The notes beneath the pieces are model-generated. The model was not told the origin of the DNA. It worked only from the letters and a program-made list of their open reading frames with translations, and searched no databases. Shown here piece after piece: positions 23,206 through 33,577 of a stretch of 64,000 bases of DNA. Source of the stretch: Zantedeschia hybrid cultivar (lineage: Eukaryota > Streptophyta > Magnoliopsida > Alismatales > Araceae). The stretch spans positions 7,488,001 through 7,552,000 of the forward strand of contig JARZZO010000011.1 of NCBI GenBank assembly GCA_030544215.1, given 5' to 3'. Numbering within the stretch: the stretch's first letter is position 1; each line of letters starts with the position of its first letter. Position numbers and translations under genes: made by a program.

Positions 23206-23929
23206 CCTCCCTTTAGAATGGGCCCTTATTAGAGGAGTTTTTATATTGTAGTTCTTTTGAACTCATTAGACGTGTATCACTTTTCAAATGAGCAATTGTT
23301 ACGACTATTGAATTTGCATATAATAATAGTTAATTCTAGTAAGATAATGTTGTCTATTTTTAATATAAAAACTTTTCAAATTATAAGATTTAATATAAAA
23401 ACTTTTCAAATTATAAGAGTAATCTATATATAATCTGGTCGCATTTTCAAACCGGTCCTTAGCCGAATCTGGTCAACAATTTCAAGGGGGATAATAGAGG
23501 GAATGATCAATTTTACAGGGATAAAATTAGTCAAAATTTTATATTCTAAAATAATCACGCATTTCCTCAAAAGAGAGTGCAAAATGATTAATATTTTTGC
23601 AGGAAATTCAATAGATCAAGCTTCACGTGATTTCGAGTTTCTTAGAAGAAGTTTATCACCAGCTCTTTCTCTCTCTACACCCCCACCTCTAACATTGGAG
23701 TAAACTTCTATGAATTTTATATTCAAATAGGTAGAATCTAATAGTAAAAAAAATGATATATTAAACTTGTGTCCCTATGCAAAGTTATGGGTAAACTGTA
23801 AGACCCATGCCCTGTTACGGTTAACCTTGGTTATCGTTCTATGTATTATGGTCCAGTTCCACCTTGATCGTGCACATTATTGCAATGTGGATTAACCCCG
23901 TTTTGCTCTGTTAATAATGCATAACAGTC
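23206..23929. other. Intergenic, no gene seen
   Basis: The sequence is AT-rich and contains a short perfect direct repeat (TTTAATATAAAAACTTTTC, near 23360 and 23391). No coding region or known element is recognised. Confidence 0.4.
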
Positions 23930-23942
23930 GACCTTGATCATT

Positions 23943-24241
23943 TCTTCTTTTTGAAGGGTGGCACAGTGATCAAGTATGTACAAATATATAGTTCTAATAC
24001 GAGCGGAACCCAAAATATCCTCCACAACAGGAGATAATTTTGAAACAAGTCAATAGGTCTGTTTAATTAGGCGAGAATTTCAGATCCGTCTAATTATCCG
24101 GAGAAGTAATCCTACAGACTAACACCTACTCGCGCCTATGACTGTATTGCTGAAGAGTTTTTAGGCTCCAACAAGATTCAAATATGAGACCTCCCATATG
24201 AGAGGTAAGTGGTGAAACCAACTGCCCTAGGTAGCTGGTCT
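23943..24241 (-). mobile_element. tRNA-derived SINE, copy B
   Basis: It belongs to the same family as 19733-20025. It is flanked by the perfect 13-bp duplication GACCTTGATCATT (23930-23942 and 24242-24254). The tRNA-like head lies at the high-coordinate end. The tail is poorly preserved. Confidence 0.85.
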
Positions 24242-24454
24242 GACCTTGATCATTCCGTCCCTTGATCCAACAGGCTGGGTTAATCATGTTATGTGCTTTA
24301 TGTATTCAGGCTTGACTATAATGCAACGGAGACATCGAGTGTGATGCAAGTAATCTTTTATTGTAAATAGAGTCTAGAAAGCATAGGGATGCGTTTGACA
24401 AAACTTCTAATTGTAGGTTGCTATTGGCTTTCACTTTTCATGCTAAAGTAAGTT

Positions 24455-25430
24455 TGATGTAGTCGAAGTTATCACGACCGGATTCCGAAGCTGGAATCCG
24501 ATGTTTAGGATTTGGAGCTGGGTCGGATCGGTGGAGAGGCCCGACGGAGATCCGGAAGGCGATGGAGGCAGAGACGCGGTCGAAGGTCCGAGACCGAGAG
24601 TCGCTCGGTCGGATGTCGGCGAGCCTTCGGAAGGCGTGGCCGAAGTCCCTCCGGCTAAAGGGTAGGCGGCGCGGAACCGAGTCACCTTCGCTAAGGAGCA
24701 GCCGGCGGATGGCGTCGAGACCGGGGGGAGGAGTCCGAGGTCGGCGGTCGAGACCGACTCGGTGAGGTCGGCGAAGATTCGAACCGAGCCCCTACATGAG
24801 GGAAAGAAGAAGAAACCGATCAGTAGGAGCCCCGGGCTTCGGTCTTTAGGAACCCTCTCCGACGGTTAAGTTAGCTTCTGAAGATGATTCGATTCATAAG
24901 ACGAAGTGTAGCTTTAATGCTATTTGGACTAGGGTCCTTGAGGGTCACGGAGACATACCTTTGGTAATAAATAGCGGGGTATTTATAGCGGAGGATAGAG
25001 GATGGTTAACGGTGGTAGCCGATATAGGACTATGTTCCGAGCTTACTGTTAAACCGCCATAGTGCCTAGTCCTCCACCGGAGTGGGCCGGACATGGCTAT
25101 TGGGTCGAAGGGGGTTGGGCCGCTGTTGGGCCGAAGGCTCTTGGGCCGCTGACGGGCTGGAGCCTGCTGGGCTGCCTGTTGGGCCGAGGGCTCTTGGGCC
25201 GCTGACGGGCCAAAGACCACTAGGCTGCCTGCTGGGCCGAGGGCTTTTGTGCCGCTTACGGGCCGAGGCTGTTGGGCCCCTGACGGGCCAAAGACCACTG
25301 GGCTGCCTGCTGGGCCGAGGGCTTTTGTGCCGCTTACGGGCCGAGGCTCCCGGGGGGCCTTTTACTGCCGCTGTTGGGCTGATTTGTGTTGGGCTTGTTT
25401 CAATGGGCCGAATCGGATTCTGCCTCATCA
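24455..25430 (-). repeat. Tat element 3' LTR (976 bp)
   Basis: It begins TGATG and ends CATCA. A TATA box reading TATAAATA on the minus strand lies at 24987-24980. The part at about 25080-25350 is a minisatellite of units such as GGGCTGCCTGCTGGGCCGAGG and GCTGACGGGCC. It differs in copy number from the partner LTR and explains the 27-bp length difference. Confidence 0.95.
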
Positions 25431-25446
25431 CATAGCCCCCCACTCT
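25431..25446 (-). other. Polypurine tract
   Basis: On the minus strand AGAGTGGGGGGCTATG lies directly before the 3' LTR, where plus-strand DNA synthesis is primed in LTR retrotransposons. Confidence 0.7.
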
Positions 25447-25867
25447 TGTCTTCCTCAATTTTGAGATGGCGAGAGTATAGCCTGTAGCCTCTTCGGGGGA
25501 TAACGCAGCAGGCGCTATCCGAGGCTTTCTGTTCTGTTAAAAAGAAATGATGCCCTCCGTCGGCCGAAGGTCAGTTGCCACTTAGCTGTCCTTATACGGG
25601 ATGCAGTGACGAAGGCCTTCGCTTTTGATTTCGAAGGGCCGAGCCTTCTGACTTGTGTCAGGCTTCAATAAATGGACGGGACAACCGTCGAGTTTTCCGT
25701 CAGAACAGTCGTTTCGCGAGGAAACACAGGACACGCATCGCGCATCCGGCCGCTCTGTTAAAAACACAAAGAGATCTTGGCCGCTTGCGGATCGCGGGTT
25801 ACCTCGGCCCTCTGTCCGAGGTTCCACTCGGATTGCCGCCTTTTCCTTCCTCGGCACGCGGATTGGA

Positions 25868-25985
25868 ACACGTGGCGGGCATCCAAGTGATCAGTCGAAG
25901 GGTCGGAGCGCTTTCGGCCGTCGATCACCCTGCTTCAATTCCCGGAGTCTGTCTGTCATCATTACCGAAGGACGGTACACGTGGC
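25868..25985 (+). promoter_or_regulatory. Two G-box/ABRE motifs upstream of the antisense gene
   Basis: ACACGTGGC occurs at 25868-25876 and 25977-25985. Both are followed by G(C/G)GCATCC, so they form a diverged 109-bp-spaced repeat. CACGTG cores are recognised by plant bZIP and bHLH factors. They lie 80-195 bp upstream of the TATA box. Use as a real promoter is inference. Confidence 0.5.
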
Positions 25986-26063
25986 GCGCATCCGAGAGAA
26001 GCGGTGATATGAGGGAGAAGATCCTGGCCGTTGGCTTCGGCGGAAAGGGTTTCGAACTCAGCC

Positions 26064-26071
26064 TATAAATA
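26064..26071 (+). promoter_or_regulatory. TATA box of the antisense gene
   Basis: TATAAATA on the plus strand, 268 bp before the ATG, after a GC-rich segment. Transcription would be expected to start near 26095. Confidence 0.6.
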
Positions 26072-26331
26072 GGAACCCTTCACAGGGTACTGTTATGCTT
26101 CCTGCTTCCCGCGCCTGCGTCTCTCTGCTACCACCCGAGCTCTCCTTCTTCTCCAGCGACGTACAAGCCATTCGAAGGTGCCTCCGAGCGTGTCGCCCGT
26201 TGCAGAGCTCTCCATCGTCCGGAATCGTCGCCGGGGAGGTTCTTTTTGCTCGAACGGCGGCGCTCGATCGAGGAGGTCCCTTTTTTCTTTGAGGGTAAGC
26301 CTCAATCTCCTTTCTCCATTCCTGCGATCTC

Positions 26332-28819
26332 ATGCCCCGCAGCTCTTCCTCGAGTGAGATCACTCCCTCAGACGAGGACTATACTCCATCCCAGTCCCCT
26401 GAGTCTTCCTTATCATCTCCTCTTTCTTTGGACTCCCTTGCTTCTGCCATGGCGGACGAGGCCGAATACTCTGGTGTCGAAGGGCCCGAAGAGGTTCGTA
26501 CCCCGGGCCAGGCTTCCTCCTCGGGTCGTCGTCGTCCCGAGACGGCTTCGGAAGCAGCCTGCATCCTTACCGATGATGGGGTCAAATTCCTTGCCTCTTA
26601 TTATCAACTCCCGTCATGGATGACGTCCTATCGGCCTGGTTCGAATATCAGGGCCAATTCTCCCCGTCCGGGTAGTTTTTCCATTTATGAGGAAAGCTTA
26701 CGGGCGGGCTTTCGGCTTCCTCTCCCTACCTTCGTCATCAATCTTTTATGCTTCTACGGGCTGGCCCCGTCTCAATTCTTTCCCAATTCTTGGCGCACAG
26801 TCTACGCCTTCCTGGCCGTGTTCGCCAACATCGAAGTCACCCCCTCGGTCAATATCTTCCGCTACCTTTTTAAGATTCAACGGCAGGGGAGATCCGAGTG
26901 GTACTGCTTCGTCCCTCGACTAGGCCGGGGTATCTTCTCCAGGAAGCCCTCGTCCATTCACGATTCGAAGAGGAGCTTTATCTTGGTTTCCCTCCCGGAG
27001 AATGAGAAGAGCGTGTGGCCCTTTCCTATCAAGTGGGCACCGCTGGCCGAAGGCCTCTCCGATCCGCCCACTCTCAATTCCGATCAGATTCGCCTTGTGG
27101 GCCTTATTGAAGCCGCGGCTCCGTATGATATCTCGGAGCTTTTCAGTAAGCCGGAGTTACTTGTGGGTGCCGGGGCGTGGCCGGACCCGACGAAGGATCC
27201 TCTGCGGGCACTTCCTTACCTTCCCCCCGGGGAGACTTCAGGGGAGTCCGAAGGAAACGCCGAGGTCGAGCCTCCGGCCGAAGCTCCTCCGGCCGCAGAG
27301 GGTGCTGAGGCTTCAGCCAAGGGTAAGTCGGTCTTGAGTTGTGGATTTTGCGTGCTGCGGGTTGTTAACCCTTCCTTCTTTTGCTTTGCAGAGATGTCTG
27401 GGATCAAAGGCCTCCTTAGCCGGATAGCCCAGCAAGGCGGCCAATCCCAACTGTCCCGACCGCAGGCGGCGGAAGGGGCCGCACGAGGTGTCGTGGCCCT
27501 GAGCGTCCGGGCCGGGATTATAATGACGGCGGCTTCTTCTGAGGGCCGCGCTGCTGCAGCCGCTCTCGAGAGGGAGCGGAAGAGCAAGTCGGCTGCCCGA
27601 AGGGGCGGCCGACTGTCGAAGCGGGGCCGGGCGGACGAGCCTGGCGAAGCAGAGCCCGCCCCGGCTAAAAAATCGGCTGCGGCCCGAAGGTCCCCGATGC
27701 CGTCGTCCCCTGAAGCGCCGAGGGGCGATCCTCCTTCGGCCTTGATGGCGGGGGCGGAAGATCAGGAAGGCGCCGGGTCGCAGGGGCCTCGCGAGCAGGA
27801 GCGCGAGCTATGGGTCCCCGACCTGAGGATTTATAAGGACGATTCCCTGGAGGACCCGCAGACGTGCCTGCGTCTGCTCCACGGCCTAACTCTCCCGTCG
27901 ACCCTGGAGGAGCTGAAGGATCACTCAGCGACTGATCTGGCGTTGTTGAGTGCCCGATTGGCGGTCCAGGTGAGAAGCTTCTTTGTGTGCTTCGGTCTAG
28001 CATTTCCCTTTGCTTGTTTCGGGTTTGCTTATTCTTATCTGCTTTCGGTTACAGGCCGCGATCACGGGTAACGTCCTGATCCGTCGTCAGGCGATCATCC
28101 GAGACCAACTCCAGGATGCCGAGAGGGCGTCGGCATCGTCGGCTTCGGGCGAGGGCCCCTCGGCAGGACGCGACTTTGAGTCCAGTGTTGACTGGCTCTT
28201 AGCAGTGAATGCCCGGATGCGGGCTCAGCTGGAGGAGCAGGCGGCGGCGACTCGAGCTTCTTCTGAGGCTAAGGCGAAGGCCGAAGGGGAGAAGGAGAAG
28301 GCCGAGCGGGAGCTGGAGGCGGTCCGAGCGGAAAACCAGGCCCTTAAGGCCGAGATCCAGGACAAGGACGCCCAGCGGGCTTCGGATAGCCGCCGCCATA
28401 CCGAGGAGCTGTCGGCCCTTCGGCTGGATCTGGAAGCCCAGGCCGAGGAGGCTGTTGACTCAGCTGTAGCCGATTATAGGGCCGGCCCAGATTTTGCTGA
28501 GGAGATAGTCCAGGCGCAGCTTCTGGCGGCATCCTCGGTCTTCACCATCGGGCTGGCCGCTGCCCAGAAGGTCTGCCCGTCCGTGGACTTAACCGGTATC
28601 GTCCTACCGACGGACGAGGAGGGTGAAGAGCTCCTGTCCTGGTGGAAGGGGCTTATGGCTGAGAGGGCCTCAGCTTCAGCAGAAGGCGGCGAGGTCGTTC
28701 CGGCCGAGGCTACTCCTGGCGAAGCCGCCCCTTCCGAAGCCGTGCAGATCGTGGACTCCCCCTCCCCATCTCCTGGCCGGAGCCCAGTTGACGTGGATAG
28801 GGAAAATACCAAGGGCTGA
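26332..28819 (+). CDS. Antisense gene of the Tat element, Transposase_28 / plant mobile domain-like protein, 777 aa, three exons
   Basis: Exons are 26332-27322, 27392-27969 and 28055-28819. Introns of 69 and 85 bp have GTAAGT...TTGCAG and GTGAGA...TTACAG borders, and the sum is exactly 778 codons with stop. After a Ser-rich N-terminus, residues of about 100-250 carry LRAGFRLPLPTFVINLLCFY, GLAPSQFFPNSWRTVYAF and RSEWYCFVPRLGR. This is the 'putative gypsy-type transposon' family (Pfam Transposase_28), which in plants is typical of antisense genes in Tat elements. The middle is basic and low-complexity. Exon 3 is a long Ala/Glu/Lys-rich coiled coil (about residues 560-650). The function is unknown. 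It lies opposite to gag-pol and is intact while gag-pol is full of stops. Intron 1 has a length divisible by three and lacks stops, so an unspliced form would also translate through it. Confidence 0.85.
27323..27391 (+). other. Intron 1 of the antisense gene (69 bp)
   Basis: It has the donor G|GTAAGT, a pyrimidine-rich tract and the acceptor TTGCAG. It is 69 nt, frame-neutral and free of stops, so retention would insert 23 residues without breaking the protein. Confidence 0.75.
27970..28054 (+). other. Intron 2 of the antisense gene (85 bp)
   Basis: The borders are CAG|GTGAGA and TTACAG|GCC. Its length, not divisible by three, is needed to join the exon 2 and exon 3 frames. Without splicing, translation ends at 28071. 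Confidence 0.8.
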
Positions 28820-29050
28820 TACCGGGGCCTGTCCGGTTTCTGTCTAGACTTTCCTTGTAAGTCTGCGGCCAGACGGACGGCCGATTTTGTACCTTTTTGG
28901 TATATATATAGAAAGTACTTTTGCTTTGTCTCTGTGTTATGAATGAATGTCCGAGTCTGACTCTTCTTAGGCCCGAGACCTCGTCGTCGTTTAGTCGCGG
29001 CTCATACGGCCGGAACCCGATCTATGTTCGGATATGGAGTTAAAAAGTAT
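28820..29050 (+). other. 3' region of the antisense gene
   Basis: After the TGA there is a TATATATATAG stretch (28901-28911) and then TTATGAATGAATG near 28938, which may serve as a plant polyadenylation region. It lies before the tandem array. Confidence 0.4.
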
Positions 29051-30690
29051 CGCCCCCGATATGGTTTACGCGGCTGAGGCCTTTACCAATGTGGTTCGTG
29101 CGATCTGAGAATAACCTTCCGCTCCCGATACGGTTTGCATGGCCGAAGCCACTCCCGATACGGTTTACACTGATTTAGAATACCATGCCGCTCCCGATAC
29201 GGTCTGCATGGCCGAAGCCACTCCCGGTACGGTTTACACGGACTTAGAATACCATGCCGCTCCCGATACGGTTTGCATGGCCGAAGCCACTCCCGGTACG
29301 GTTTACACGGACTTAGAATACCATGCCGCTCCCGATACGGTTTGCATGGCCGAAGCCACTCCCGGTACGGTTTACACGGACTTAGAATACCATGCCGCTC
29401 CCGATACGATTTGCATAGCCGAAGCCACTCCCGGTACGGTTTACACGGACTTAGAATACCATGCCGCTCCCGATACGGTTTGCATGGCCGAAGCCATTCC
29501 CGGTACGGTTTACACGGACTTAGAATACCATGCCGCTCCCGATACGGTTTGCATGGCTGAAGCCACTCCCGGTACGGTTTACATGGACTTAGAATACCAT
29601 GCCGCTCCCGATACGGTTTGCATGGCCGAAGCCACTCCCGATACGGTTTACACGGACTTAGAATACCATGCCGCTCCCGATACGGTTTGCATGGCCGAAG
29701 CCACTCCCAGTACGGCTTACACGGACTTAGAATACCATGCCGCTCCCGATACGGTTTGCATGGCCGAAGCCACTCCCGGTACGGTTTACACGGACTTAGA
29801 GAAAATACCATGCCGCTCCCGATACGGTTTGCATGGCCGAAGCCACTCCCGGTACGGTTTACACGGACTTAGAATACCATGCCGCTCCCGATACGGTTTA
29901 CACGGACTTAGAATACCATGCCGCTCCCGATACGGTTTGCATGGCCGAAGCCACTCCCGGTACGATTTACACGGACTTAGAATACCATGCCGCTCCCGAT
30001 ACGGTTTGCATGGCCGAAGCCACTCCCAGTACGGCTTACACGGACTTAGAATACCATGCCGCTCCCGATACGGTTTGCATGGCCGAAGCCACTCCCGGTA
30101 CGGTTTACACGGACTTAGAGAAAATACCATGCCGCTCCCGATACGATTTGCATGGCCGAAGCCACTCCCGGTACGGTTTACACGGACTTAGAGAAAATGC
30201 CATGCCGCTCCCGATACGGTTTGCATGGCCGAAGCCACTCTCGGTACGGTTTACACGGACTTAGAATACCATGCCGCTCCCGATACGGTTTGCATGGCCG
30301 AAGCCACTCCCGGTACGGTTTACACGGACTTAGAGAAAATACCATGCCGCTCCCGATACGGTTTGCATGGCCGAAGCCACTCCCAGTACAGTTTACACAG
30401 ACTTAGAGAAAATACCATGCCGCTCCCAATACGGTTTGCATGGCCGAAGCCACTCCCGGTACGGTTTACACGGACTTAGAATACGATGCCGCTCCCGATA
30501 CGGTTTACATGGCCGAAGCCACTCCCGATACGGTTTACACGGACTTAGAATAACATGCCGCTCCCGATACGGTTTGCATGGCCGAAGCCACTCCCGATAC
30601 GGTTTACACGGACTTAGAATACCATGCCGCTCCTGATACGGTTTGCATGGCCGAAGCCACTCCCAATACGGTTTACACGGACTTAGAATA
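29051..30690. repeat. 69-bp tandem repeat array (about 23 units)
   Basis: The unit is 69 bp and is itself two related halves. One half has CTCCCGATACGGTTTGCATGG and GCCGAAGCCA. The other has CTCCCGGTACGGTTTACACGG and ACTTAGAATACCATGCCG. Variants of 73 bp carry an extra GAAA after CTTAGA. One unit near 29882 is a half-length deletion product. The first copies (29051-29127) are diverged. Since 69 is divisible by three and no phase contains a stop, long frames stay open on both strands. I regard these frames as by-products. The array sits between pol and the antisense gene, in the element's 3' untranslated region. Confidence 0.95.
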
Positions 30691-30757
30691 GTCATGGCTT
30701 CCTGAAAAGGAGATTTGGTTTATTTATGCCTTCCGGCTAAATTCCGAGGGAAGAGAC

Positions 30758-31615
30758 TTACATGAAGTAACGCCGAAGGCGTTCCACATTCCAGGTGCGA
30801 GGGAGAGGTTGGCCTGAAAGGGTCTCCAACCGATAAGCCCCTCGTCTGATTACCTCCTTTACACGGTATGGCCCTTCCCAGTTGGGGGCAAGCTTCCCTG
30901 CTGCTTCGGCTGGCTTAGATGCATGAGCATTCCTCAGCACGAGGTTCCCGATTTAAAAGCTTCGGGGCTTTACTCGAGTGTTGTGGTACCTGGCCATGCG
31001 CTGTTGATAAGCTGCCAACCGAATGCGAGCTTTATCTCGGGTTTCTTCTATGAGATCAAGATGATCCTTCAAGACTTCTTCATTGGCCTCCGGATCGTAA
31101 GTAATGACTTTTGGAGAGGGAAGGCCGATTTCTACAGGAATAACGGCTTCTATCCCATAAGCCATGCGAAATGGAGTTTCGCCGATAGGGGTTCGGCTCG
31201 TAGTCCGATACGCCCAGAGAACACTTGGTAGCTCCTCTACCCATCGGCCTTTAGCTTCGCCGAGGCGGGTTTTTAGTCCTTGCAACATGCTTCGGTTGGT
31301 GACCTCGACCTAGCCGTTTGCCTGGGGATATGCTACCGAAGTGAACTTGTGGAGGATGCCGAAGCCGGCGCAGTTATCGCTGAACCGACGACTATCGAAC
31401 TGCTTGCCGTTGTCCGAGATGATGGCCCGGGGGATGCCGAACCGGCAGATGATGGACTTCCATACGAAGTTCCAAGCATTGCTATCGGTTATGGACGCGA
31501 GGGGTTCGGCTTCTACCCACTTGGTGAAGTAGTCTACTGCCACAATGAGGAATTTCCTTTGGCCGGTGGCGACAGGAAAGGGCCCCAGGAGGTCGATTCC
31601 CCATTGAGCGAAAGG
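30758..31615 (-). pseudogene. pol: Tat element integrase core and C-terminus
   Basis: The same frame holds the D-D-E integrase: first Asp in VAVDYFTKWVEAEP, second in IISDNGKQFDS, Glu in VEVTNRS. Between the second and third lies a TAG (31312-31310). PSVLWAYRTTSRTPIGETPF and a C-terminal domain with WEGPYRVKEVIRRGAYRL follow, with a TAA at 30955-30953 between them. The normal stop is the TAA at 30760-30758. I see no chromodomain, as expected for Tat. Confidence 0.85.
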
Positions 31616-32698
31616 CTAGGGGTCGGATAAAGGGGTCAGAAGGGTGGCTGACTGGTGGATGAGGGAGCTGAACCTCTGGCACTGATTGCAACGACGTACG
31701 AGGGCTAAGGCGTCCTCTCGGAGCGTCGGACACCAGTATCCTTGCCTTAGGAGCTTGTGAGCCAGGGCCCTTCCTCCCGCATGTGCTCCGCATACCCCTT
31801 TATGCACCTCCCGTATGGCGTAGTCGGCTTCGGTTGGGCCGAGGCACCGTAATAACGGTCGGCCGAAGGACTTCTTATATAGCAGCCCGTCCAAAAGAAG
31901 GAAGTGAGATGAACGCTGTCGAACATGCTTCGCTTCCCTTGGATCGGGCAGGACTTCTCCTCGGAGGAGGTAAGTGACAAGGGGAGTCATCCAGGTCCCG
32001 GCCTCGGACTCGGTCACTTGCATGACCTCGGGTTCCCCAAGGCTCGGCTCGGCGAGTTCTTCTACGAGGATCATTCGGCCTCCTCCCCCGTCTTGGGTTG
32101 ATGCCAACCGGGAAAGGGCGTCGGCTCGGGCATTCTCGGCTCTCGGGATCCGCACAATTTCGCAAGAATCGAATTGAGCGAGGATCTTACGAGTTACCTG
32201 TAGATAAGATGCCATTATCGCATCCTGAGCTTCGTACTCCCCGAAAACGTGACTGGCAATCAGCTGAGAATCGCTGAAAGCTTTTAGGTTCCGGACACCA
32301 AGCTTTATGGCGGCCCGGAGGCCGGAGATGAGGGCTTCATATTCGGCAGCGTTGTTGGTGGCTGGAAAGGAGAAGCGTAGTGCGTACTCCGTGACGATCC
32401 CTTCGGGCGACGCCAAGATCCACCCGGCGCCGCTGCCCGTAGAGCACGCGGAGCCGTCTACATACAGCTGCCACTCATCCGCCGGTATGCGAACCGAAGT
32501 GCCATCGGCTTTGTGTGTGTCAGTTTCTGGCTGATGTGCCGAGGAAGCTTCGGGAGTGAGCTCGGCAATAAAGTCGGCTAACGCCTGGGCTTTTATTGCT
32601 ATCCGAGGTACGTAGGAGATGTCGAATTCTCCTAGTTCGATCGCTCATTTTGCCAATCTGCCGGATACCTCCGACCGGGAGAGAACCTGCTTCAGTGG
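31616..32698 (-). pseudogene. pol: Tat element second RNase H and integrase N-terminus
   Basis: After another TGA at 32647-32645 the frame shows a second RNase H domain. Its segments are LYVDGSACSTGSGAGWIL, NNAAEYEALISGLRAA and AFSDSQLIASHVFGEYEA. The D-E-D positions are recognisable. This extra cellular-type RNase H is a defining acquisition of the Tat lineage. The integrase zinc-binding region follows (HKGVCGAHAGGRALAHKLL to RCNQCQRF, H-H-C-C). A TAG at 31618-31616 ends the segment. Confidence 0.85.
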
Positions 32699-33577
32699 CT
32701 AGTCGGTGAGGACCTTTACTGAATAGGCAAAGAAATAAGGCCGGAGCCTCCTCGCGGATGAGACGAGGGCCAAAGCCAGCTTCTCCAGAGCAAGATACCG
32801 GAGTTCTGCTCCTTGAAGGGCCCGGCTTGGATAATAGACTGGCTTCTGAATGCCGTCCTGTTCTCGGACGAGGACGGCGCTGATAGCCGTCTCGGATACC
32901 GCGAGGTAAAGGCACAGCGGCTCTCCGTGGACTGGCTTGGACAGGATGGGAATCCTTGAAAGATAAGCCTTCAGTTGCTCGAAGGCTGCCTGGCATTCAT
33001 CCATCCAGGTGAAGTTATTGGCCTTCTTCAGCAGCTTGAAGAAGGGGAAGCAGTAGTCCGCAGCCCTGGACATGAAGCGGCTCAGGGCAGCGATCCGTCC
33101 GTTTAGCTTATGCACCTCTCGGAGGTTAGCCGGAGGGCGCATCTGCATGATGGCCGAAACCTTCTCGGGGTTAGCTTCCACCCCTCGGTGAGTGACCATG
33201 TATCCGAGGAACTTCCCGGAGGCTACCCCGAAGGCGCACTTGGTCGGGTTCAGCTTCATTTTGTATCTCCGCAGAGCGGAGAACGTCTCGGCTAAGTCGG
33301 CCAAATGTTCTACAGCGACGCGGCTCTTAACCAACATATCGTCTATGTAGACTTCCATGTTGCGGCCGAGCTGCGGGGCGAACACTTTATTGACGAGGCG
33401 CTGATATGTCGTGCCAGCATTCTTCAGGCCGAAGGGCATCCGGGTATAGCAATATAGGCCAAGATCGGTCTTGAAGCTGGTTTTACTTTCATCATCCGGA
33501 TGCATTTGGATCTGGTGATAGCCTGAATAGGCGTCGAGGAAGCTTAGGAGTTCGTGGCCGGAGGTTGCATCCACCAC
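32699..33577 (-). pseudogene. pol: Tat element RT palm and RNase H
   Basis: The same frame continues with SFLDAYSGYHQI and MPFGLKNAGTTYQRLVN. The catalytic box YIDD follows in MEVYIDDMLVKS, then NPTKCAFGV and the connection domain. The first RNase H begins at LCLYLAVSETAISAVLV and ends at RPYFFAYSVKVLTD. A TAG at 32701-32699 interrupts it. The polymerase active-site aspartates are intact, so the only visible damage is the flanking stop codons. Confidence 0.85.

Noticed and set aside
25655..26068. Plus-strand frames of about 120-137 codons between the 3' LTR and the antisense gene
   Set aside because: They overlap the putative promoter of the antisense gene and have no conserved features.
29051..30690. 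CRISPR-like array
   Set aside because: The whole unit is repeated with no variable spacers, and the DNA is a plant retrotransposon interior.
29083..30695. Open frames of 240-350 codons on both strands in the tandem array
   Set aside because: They follow from a 69-bp unit that is divisible by three and lacks stops. The peptides are pure repeats with no family resemblance.
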